In this document: in pieces, positions 56,664 through 64,000 of the stretch | Numbering within the stretch: the stretch's first letter is position 1 | Layout of the letters: every line of letters begins with the position of its first letter | Assembly (NCBI GenBank): GCA_002917075.1 | Contig: NTMA01000109.1 | Location: forward strand, 1 to 64,000 | Reading direction: 5' to 3' | Length of the DNA: 64,000 nucleotides | DNA from: Hawksworthiomyces lignivorus | Lineage: Eukaryota > Ascomycota > Sordariomycetes > Ophiostomatales > Ophiostomataceae | Made by a program: the position numbers and the translations under genes | Notes under the pieces: model-generated | The model's input: the letters and a program-made list of their open reading frames with translations, nothing else | Databases searched by the model: none | What the model was told of the DNA's origin: nothing

Positions 56664-59600
56664 CTACTCGCTGTCACTGTCAAACATCACCCGCCGGCCT
56701 CTTTGGGCCCCCGTAGGCCGACGTGCAAAGGTGTCGTCATCGTCGTCGTCACTCAGTTCCACAGCCGTGCGTTTCGGCTGCGCCCTTCTGGCGTCGGCTT
56801 TCGACGTTCGCTGCGGCTGCTGGTTTGCCCGTCCCTGGTTCTCGCGGAAGATGTCGGGGAGCTGGTCGCCTCCGCTGCGGCGGCACTCAAAGTCGTCCTC
56901 GTCCTCGTCGCTGTCGAGCGCCTGTGACAGCCGCATCGGCACGTAGAACGCGTCGCTCTCCGGTGCAGGAGGGTTCGGTCTCGCATTCTTTTTGGCGGCG
57001 GTGGTGCTGCTGCTGTACTCCTCCTCTGCTCGTCGACTGCCGCGGCCTCCGCCCACCCGGGGTGGCGAACTCGTAATCGGCGACGACGTGAAAACGCCCG
57101 TGCGGCCTTTCTGCCCGCGGCCCCCTTGGCCGCGGCGTCCGTTGCGGCTGAAGACGCCCGTATCGTCGTCGTCGTCGTCGACAAAGCTTGACGAAGGCGC
57201 ATCTTGGTCTCCCGGCTCCTCTTCTTCATCGTCGTCGACGATAAAGTCCACCAGATCGCCGCCGCTGTCGGAGCCGTCGCTCTCATAATTGTCGCTCGTC
57301 CGCGTGCAGTCGTCGCCGCGGTCCTCCAGCCGGCCGTACGACACCTGGCCGCCGCCGCCGCGCCCCCGTCCTCTTCCCCGTCCACGTCCACCGCGGCTTC
57401 CGCGTCCCCGTCCGCGCCCGCCCCGCCCTCCTCTTTCTTCTTCGACGCCATCGTCCGCTGCGTCCCATTCCGCTGCGCCACCAGTACCGGCGCCGCCGCG
57501 GGATCCACGGCCGCGGGCCCGACCACGTGCCCGAGACGCTCTCTTTCGAAGACTAGCCCGGGCACGGCCAGCTGGCTGGGAAAAGCGGATTACCTCCACA
57601 TCGCTGTCTTCTTCTTCCTCCTGTACATTATCGCTCGGCTCTCTCATTTCGTCCTCGCTCATTCGCTCCGGCGGTCTCCATATTTGCTTGTCCAGTTGTA
57701 CCTCTGGCTCTTCCAGGACGTCTTCGATCTCTTCTTCCTTGGCGAACCGTATCTCTCTCTCCTTCTCTCTCGGCGGCTGCGCCACCTCGGCTGCCCTCTT
57801 CTCCTCCTCTTCTGATTCTTCGTCATCATCCAAGAAGCCGTGAGTGGGACGTCGTGAGACTGGCTTAAAAGGCTGTGCTACTGGCTGCACTACTGGAGAC
57901 CGGATCGCTGGAGGCTGCACCGCCCGCGGCGTCGGCAGTTTTGCCGATGGCGCCGTAAATCTCGGAGGCTCCCGCCTCGGCGGTTCCCGTCTCGGAGCTT
58001 CTCGCATCGGAGGAAGCTCGTCGCTTGGAGAGGACTCCCGCTTCATGGGGGGGTCGCTCCGCCCGCCAGAGAAGCTGTAGGACTGCCACTGCGAGCTTCT
58101 CTGGCGCGTCATTCCCTTGGCAGCGAGCTTGAAGCTCTTCTTCTTGGACCAGCGCGACGACTGGCCCGCCTCGTCCTCGTCCTCTTCGTCATCCTCTTCT
58201 TCCGCCTTGACAGCGGCCGGTTCGCCCCGGCCATAGCCAAGCCCTTGCGCTGTGATCCGCGCCCTCTCTGTGCTCTTAGCCGGACCGGCAATGCGGCGCC
58301 GCTTGAGCAGAGGTTCGGCGGGCCTTGTGGCCGCTGCTGCAGGGCGCTCGGGCTCGGGCTCGGATTCTTCGGACGCGCCGGGCTCCGTCGCAAACGCAGG
58401 CACGGGAATGCGCAGGTATGCCGTGCCCCGGTCCCGCGGGCGGACGTATGCATCTTCTGCCAGCCTCCCCACCAGCTCCACGTTACGTTCGGTGTACCGC
58501 CCGTGAAGCAGATAGCTGATGGGCCCCAGCTTCTGGAGAAACTCGGGGTGCGCCGTGTCAATGTCCGGCACTGCTGCTTCTCTGCGCCCCATATTGGAGC
58601 TGAACGAGCTGTTGTTGTTGTAGCCGGTGCGGCGCCCGAGAAAGGACCCCCTGCGGACCGACTCCACGGCTGCCGCAAGGTCGGGAATGTCTACTAAAAA
58701 GTCCGCCTCGACAGCCGGCGGGGCGGCCTTCTTCCCCAGCGCCTTGTCGACGCGGCCCTGCAGAACCGACGACGCCGTGACGAACCCGGTCACCACGTTG
58801 TCCGGCATGTGGAATTTCTTCTTGGACGCCTTCTTCGGCCGCGCGCCGGAGCGCCGGGGCTCCGGCAGAGACGGGTTCTGGGTGTTCTCGATGGGGATCT
58901 CGACGTGGCGCTTGTCGACGGTCGGCCGGGCGTCCCGCGGGACGATGCGCTCGGACAGGTCGAAGCGGAACTCGAAGCGCGAGCCGTCGCAGATCATCTC
59001 CTGCATGCGGGTGTAGTTGTCCTGGGCCTCGGCGAACTTCTCCTCCTCCTTGCCCTTCATCAGCAGAAGGACGACGCGGCCGGCGCGCTTGCGGCCCGTG
59101 CGGCCCATGCGCTGCAGCATGCGGATAGGCGACGAGGACGCGTCGTAGCAGATGATCAGGTCGACCTGGCCGATATCGAGGCCCTCCTCGCCGATCGACG
59201 TCGCGACCAGCACGTTGAACGCGCCGGCCTTGAACTGCTCAATGGCCTCGATCTGCTGCTTCTGCTTCATGCCGGCGCTGCGCTTCGAGTCGGCCTGGCC
59301 CACAAAGACGGACGCCTTGACGCCGGGACAGTTCTGGTTCAGCGTGCGCACGATGTCGTCGGCGCTGTCGCGGTACTCGCTGAAGACGATGGCGCGTGTG
59401 CCGGCGCCCGGGGGCGCGTCCTGGAAGTGGCTGTTGAGCGCCTCGCGCAGGAACACGACCTTGGGGTGGCTCTCGAAGCTGTCCTCGCGCAGCCAGCGCT
59501 CGATGGTCATCATCATCTCCTGGAAGTCGGCGTTGTTCACGAGCTGTTTGCGGTACTTGGACCCTTTCTCGTCGGCCTCGGCCTTGCTGCGGAACTCGGC

Positions 59601-61245
59601 CATGCTGTCGTAGAACGGCCGGATGCCGTGGTAGTTGAGCAGCTTGATGGAATGGGCGACGCTCTGCAAGACGGAAAACACGGCGAAGATCATGTATTTT
59701 GTGCCCTCGTTCAGGTGCCGCGCCGCGCCGTGCAACCACTCTTCGCGCGCCTTCATAAGGCCGAACGCTGTCAGCGCCATGGGGTCGCGGCCGTACCAGA
59801 TGCGCTGCTGGTCCAGCTTGTCGCAGAAGGGCTTCAGTGCCTTAGACAAGCGCTCCTGGACGTGCCGAATCTCCAGCGAGGGCTCGAACGTGAAGCGCTC
59901 GATGTCGCGGGCGTGGACGTACTGGCGGATGTCGATGGACTCCTCGGTGCGGATCTCGACGTGCGAGACGCCCAGGTTGTCGATGACTTCTTGGACACCC
60001 TCGACCTTGGAGCCGGGCGTGGCGGTCAATGCCAGCACGCGGAAGCTCTTGGTGAAGCGGCGCAGGAAGCCGATGACCTTGACGTAGGCGTAGTCGCCCG
60101 TGGCACGGTGAGCCTCGTCAATGACCAGGAGCACGATCGACTTTGGGTCAGCGTAGCCCTTGGAGAGGTCGTTCTGCAGCGTTTGTGGCGTCATAAAGAA
60201 CAGACGCTTGCTGGTCCATTCGGCCTCGCGCAGGGCGGGCGACGTCTCGCCTGTTAGCAGCGTCGTCTCAGAGCGGGGGATGCCGGCAATGGTGAGGCAG
60301 GCTTCGACCTGCTGCGACACCAGCGGCTTAGTCGGCGCGACGAAGATCAGCTTAGCGTCATGCGTCCAGCGGTAGAAGTTGAGCATGACAGTCGCCGCAA
60401 TAAAGGTCTTACCCAGTCCAGTGGGCAGGGCGACCAGGGTGTTGTGGAACAGGCCGTTCTTGACAATGTTGAACTGGTAGTCGCGGATGGGGCCGAGGTT
60501 GGTCGGATACACCCAAGTGCGCAGCGCCTCGTGGTCGAGCTTGTGGTGCGTCGGCACTTCCGGCGGGAGATCGGCGCGGTACATGTGGTTTGGCGTCTGG
60601 GTGGGCTGCAGCGGGGGCTCATCCTGGAGGGTATCGCCAAAGAGCGTGGTCTGCCGGAAAGACGATCCCTGGCCTGAGAGGCGCAGTGGCTGCCTGCAGC
60701 TAGCAATTATTGATCGCTGCGAGTGGCCCGCAGCATTGGACAAAGAGCTGTCGAACGCATCGGACGGCAGCCCCTCTAGCTCTGCCGACGGATACGCCGC
60801 CCAGGGCTGCTTTGTCTGGGGCAGCTGCTGTCGTGTCAGTAACCTTTTGCCTCTTCGTTTTCAGGGCATAAAAAAAGCCCCTAAGCCTCCTTCAACAATA
60901 CTGTCACACCAAAAAAAAAAAAAGGCCACAAAACCAAGGTCTAATTCCCCTCACCTGTGCTCCGCTTCTAGCTGGATTGCTATTCCGTTCGGGAGCTCGC
61001 GGCGGAACCGGAAAGTTGTTCCTAGGAACATTTGGCCGAGAAGAGCTCGCATTGAAGCTTCCTGTGGTAGTAGCATTTTTCCTGACATCGATCGATGACC
61101 TGGAAGCTGCCGTTGTCCTAGGTATATTTGTAGATCTCGTGGATGTCGTCGGCCGAGCAGGAACAGCAAAATCCGTAGATGTTGCTTCAAGAGCGAGCAT
61201 CAGATCCTCGTCGGCAAGATCTCCACCAAACTCATCGTCATCCAT
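56664..61245 (-). CDS. MPH1: FANCM-family ATP-dependent DNA helicase Mph1
   Basis: Two exons: 61245-60955 and 60827-56664, giving 1484 residues. The 127-nt intron has donor GTGAGG and a tandem CAGCAG acceptor, so the second exon may start at 60827 or 60824. The start [16 protein letters not shown] matches the family's acidic N-terminus. The SF2 helicase core carries Walker A PTGLGKT (about 229), DEAH (VIDEAHRA, about 333), LTATPG, then the FANCM-type insert, the HELICc domain (about 570-700; [20 protein letters not shown]) and motif [10 protein letters not shown]. The protein dismantles D-loops and remodels stalled replication forks in the nucleus, suppressing crossovers. The C-terminal half is acidic and low-complexity, with an unusual Arg-Gly tract at about 1190-1255. 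It is longer than yeast Mph1 (993). It is divergent from MEX67; the promoter has an ACGCGT site. Confidence 0.95.
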
Positions 61246-61362
61246 CTTGGAAGATTGGATCCCTGGCAAGGCTCGTCATTCATATAGCATTAAAAGTAGA
61301 GGCCTTCGGACATGTTGCCTTGCCATTAGGCGCGAGAGTACGAGACATAGGCGATAGAGATG

Positions 61363-61368
61363 ACGCGT
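61363..61368. promoter_or_regulatory. MCB-like site (ACGCGT)
   Basis: MluI cell-cycle box palindrome, 118 bases upstream of the MPH1 ATG. In yeasts MBF binds such sites to drive G1/S expression of replication and repair genes. The role here is inferred. Confidence 0.4.
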
Positions 61369-61414
61369 GATTCACGCATAACAACTCGATGCGGGAAAGC
61401 GCCTCGTCGCCAAG

Positions 61415-61422
61415 TCACGTGA
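61415..61422. promoter_or_regulatory. TCACGTGA E-box palindrome
   Basis: Perfect 8-bp palindrome matching bHLH (Cbf1-type) sites, 170 bases upstream of the MPH1 ATG and about 710 upstream of MEX67. Confidence 0.4.
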
Positions 61423-62064
61423 ACCTAATGCATTGCAGGCGGATCTGGAAGAGGGGCAAAAATCGGCAGGCACCAATGAGAAATGACTAATAATCTTTGC
61501 TCATAGCTGCCTCGCTGCCTATTTTCTTTCAAAATAAGTGGGGCATTATTCAGCCACTGACACGCGAGGCCTTAGGTAAGGCCAAACCGCGTGAGCAGTT
61601 CTGCGATTCCCGTTTGCGGTCGCTCTTTCTTACTACTACTATTTTTCTCGCAACGTCAAAGGAAAAGAAAAAGAAAAAAAGGCTTCAAAAACAAATCAAC
61701 AATCAACGCCCCCCTCGAATTCCCGCCTTGTTTGAAAGCCAGCGCTCGCGTAGCGTACATACCTGGCTTTCCTCTTCTTTCTTTTCCTTTCCTTTTTCTT
61801 CTCTCTACTCTTCTCTCTCATCCCCCCCCTTTTCCCAACCGGAATTTCGCGGACAGAGCTAGCAACATCTCGCTAGATTTTTTTTCCTTCGCCATCCACC
61901 GCGCGAAGAGTTTCGCCCAACTCCTCATCGCCTTCGGGCCTCTCTACCATATAGAAGATAGTGCCTACGCAGTTTCCGTCTTCGGCTCCCTCTCCGAGCC
62001 TTCCTCTCGCCAGGAGTGTGGCCTGCTTCCTAAGCTGAACAGGCCCGTTCATCGGGGTAGAGAA

Positions 62065-62130
62065 ACTCGCGCAACTTCTGCCTGATATCGCTATTGTCAA
62101 TCAGGCTCGCGCCACTTCTCGCACGATATC
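62065..62130 (+). repeat. Imperfect 41-bp direct repeat before the MEX67 ATG
   Basis: CTCGCGCAACTTCT...GATATC at 62065-62089 recurs as CTCGCGCCACTTCT...GATATC at 62106-62130, the last base abutting the start codon. It lies in the presumed 5' UTR. Confidence 0.55.
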
Positions 62131-64000
62131 ATGGCTCCTCCGACAGGCCCTCGCAACGATGCGAATGCGTCAAACTCTCGCACTACAAGGAGTTCCACGC
62201 GCGGCCGCGGCGGTGTCCGGAAGTCAGGTGGCCCCAGGCTCGACAAGAACGGCGATGTAGTCATGGGCAATACTGCCGCTGGCAAGGGTGATGGCAGAAA
62301 ATCGAACCAGTCCACGCGAGGTCGGGGGGCATCTCGTGCGGTAGCGGCTGCCGAGCAGAAGATCCGGCGGCACCTTGGTGCCACGGGCGAGGCTAGCCTA
62401 GCAAAGAGAATCTCGGAACTGCCGCGCAAGAAGTTCAGCAACATTGCCAACCGCAAGTCCTTCAAGGTCATCGGTCTGCAGCAGAGCAAGGCGGCAACCA
62501 ACCCGGATCGCGGCGAAAAGAACATTTTAGAGTTCATCGAGCGGAAATCAGCACACATGGGCCGCGGCGTCAAAATTATCAAGGTATGTATAAAATGAAA
62601 ATTCTGTTTGGGAAACTTACACAGCGTTGTTTTCGACAGTGGCCTCTTTTCTCCTCTTATTCTCTTCACCTCTCTTCGTTCCATCATGATTTATCTGGCA
62701 GTCGAAGATAAGAGTCTACGGGATGCGATCTGAACTCTCCTCTTTCTCTTCTCTTGTTTCTTTCCCTCGTTCTGTTCGCTTTGGCCGTCGAACTGCTCGA
62801 AGACCGCGTGGTATCCCAAATGGCCACCACCACTACAACCCGCTGTGCCCTGTTCTGGGGCATTATCTTGCGCCTAGCTAACGCGGCAAACCACAACAGT
62901 CACGTCTCGACAGTGACTTCATCCTCCACGTCATGGTATCTCAGGAAGATGCCGAGGAAATCATGAAGCTCAACGGCTTCATTTTTGCTGGAGCAAAACT
63001 TACAGTCACCGAAGACCCATTAGGATGGCAGACCCTGAATGACGCAAAACCACAACTCTCACAGCAGACGCTGGAGCGGAAAACCCAGCTTCAACAAGTT
63101 CTCGGCACCCGCTACAGTGCCGAGAACAAGCTCCTCGATCTATCTCGTCTTGGCGAAGATCCCGTGCTTATTGGGATGGGCTACTTGGAAGACAAGGATC
63201 GCGCAGAGAAGACATTCAAGGTCCTGATGGCTATCTGCGACGAGACCTTCCCTACAGCTGACGCAAAGCGCGAAGCCGTGATCAGCGTCACACTCGCCAA
63301 CAACAACATCGACTGGGTCGGCCAGGTCTTCGATTTGGCCGAGACCTTTCCCGATCTGAAAAACTTGGACCTGAGCGGCAACCAGTTTAAACAGCTCAAG
63401 ACTCTGAACCGGTGGCGGGGCCGCTTCCGTAACCTGGAGACCCTGCTTATGACCGGCAATCCGGTCGAAACCGAAGACCCCAACTTCGCGACGGAGCTCA
63501 TGCAATGGTTCCCGAAACTCATGAACCTGAGCGGCGTCCAAGTCAGAACACCAGAGCAAGTTGCCGCAGCCGAGGCGGCGAGGGCTGCGGCACGGCCAAC
63601 GCCAATCCCACAATCCGGCTCGGACTTCCGCGACAGCAGCGGGATTGCCGAGGCATTCTTGACGCAGTTCATCCAACTCTACGACACAGACAGAGCGCAG
63701 GCTGCCGCCGTCTTCTACGACAATGCGAGCCAGTTCTCTCTCTCTGTAACAACCCACACACCCCGCGAGCATAGCGATACGCCAGTGCTGCCGTGGGCCG
63801 CGTACCTGCGGTACTCCCGCAACCTCACAAAGATTACAAGCCGGAGTGCGCGCGTGCAGCGACTGGTCAAAGGCTCTGCCATGATCAGAGAGCTGTGGAA
63901 CACCCTTCCGCGGACAAGACATCCGAGCTTGCAGACAGAGCTGCAGAAATACATCGTCGACTGCCATCCGCTCCCCGGTATCCAAGACCCAACCGGGCAG
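62131..64000 (+). CDS. MEX67: mRNA export receptor Mex67 (partial, cut by window end)
   Basis: Exon 1 is 62131-62583. Exon 2 starts at 62900 and stays open to the window edge, giving 518 residues so far. The intron is 316 nt (GTATGT donor; CTAAC then ACAACAG acceptor). ATG 62131 starts a basic RG-rich tail (STRGRGG, TRGRGAS) as in fungal Mex67. An RNA-binding psi-RRM region at about 145-200 (SRLDSDFILHVMV; FIFAGAKLTV) is followed by leucine-rich repeats at about 280-350 (VTLANNNIDWV; LKNLDLSGNQF; LETLLMTGNPV). The NTF2-like domain begins near 400 (IAEAFLTQFIQLYD) and is incomplete. The C-terminal UBA domain is expected beyond the window. Mex67 with Mtr2 carries mRNPs through nuclear pores. 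It is divergent from MPH1. Identification is firm. Confidence 0.93.
62584..62899 (+). other. Long intron in MEX67
   Basis: 316 nt, two to five times longer than the other introns in this window. Splicing it joins GVKIIK to SRLDSDFILHV. It contains a CT-rich stretch at about 62640-62680 and 62730-62780. It has in-frame stops, so retention would truncate the protein. Confidence 0.75.

Larger units (their letters stand above)
61246..62130. other. Divergent MPH1/MEX67 promoter region
   Basis: 885 bases. Contains ACGCGT at 61363-61368 and TCACGTGA at 61415-61422 on the MPH1 side, a CT-rich leader at about 61760-61830 on the MEX67 side, and a near-duplicated 25-base element just before the MEX67 ATG. 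Confidence 0.6.

Noticed and set aside
58809..60257. 482-codon plus-strand frame opposite MPH1
   Set aside because: Lies exactly over the helicase core on the other strand, and its composition is that of a shadow frame.

Overview
The window looks like the nuclear genome of a filamentous ascomycete, most likely a Sordariomycete. I cannot name the genus. The evidence is short GT-AG introns (about 50-130 nt) with CTAAC/CTGAC-like branch sites, GC-rich codon use in most genes, pyrimidine-rich leaders, an intron-containing nuclear tRNA, and clearly fungal orthologues of UFD2, SEC6, PMT4, MPH1 and MEX67. There is no operon-like organisation. I recognised no transposon, rRNA gene or CRISPR array.

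Layout. 1-9.7 kb: two ubiquitin ligases on the minus strand, the U-box E4 factor UFD2 (4 exons) and a TRAF6-type RING/TRAF zinc-finger protein (1 exon). 11.7-15.9 kb: a secreted GH30 glycoside hydrolase (4 exons, one intron apparently GC-AG) and a zinc-ligand-free MDR oxidoreductase (4 exons), both plus. 17.8-21.8 kb: a 1332-residue TBC-domain Rab-GAP. 23.0-28.6 kb: an 8-exon, relatively AT-rich gene for a 1710-residue protein joining an N-terminal HSP90/sacsin-type GHKL ATPase to a C-terminal DUF3883 domain, the architecture of plant NO VEIN. This is the most unusual gene here. 29.7-31.7 kb: an allantoate-permease-like MFS transporter. 32.1-34.4 kb: exocyst subunit SEC6 (minus), followed by a tRNA-Val(AAC) with a 12-nt intron. 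36.3-38.8 kb: the O-mannosyltransferase PMT4. 39.5-45.2 kb: two unrecognised proteins and an F-box protein. 45.2-51.7 kb: 6.5 kb with no convincing gene, rich in microsatellites and TACTCCGTAC-like motifs, upstream of a C2H2 transcription factor (51.7-54.2 kb). 56.7-61.2 kb: the FANCM-type helicase MPH1 (minus), divergent from mRNA export receptor MEX67 (62.1 kb onward, cut by the window end).

How the genes relate. Most are independent housekeeping genes. SEC6, PMT4 and the TBC protein act in secretion and membrane traffic. UFD2, the TRAF-RING protein and the F-box protein belong to ubiquitin signalling. MPH1 and MEX67 share an 885-bp divergent promoter that carries an ACGCGT (MCB) site and a TCACGTGA palindrome. 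The GH30, MDR, MFS and GHKL-DUF3883 genes are the more accessory-looking part.

All exon boundaries were placed by eye from splice signals, reading frame and expected family sequence, with no transcript evidence. Domain calls come from recognised motifs, not database searches.
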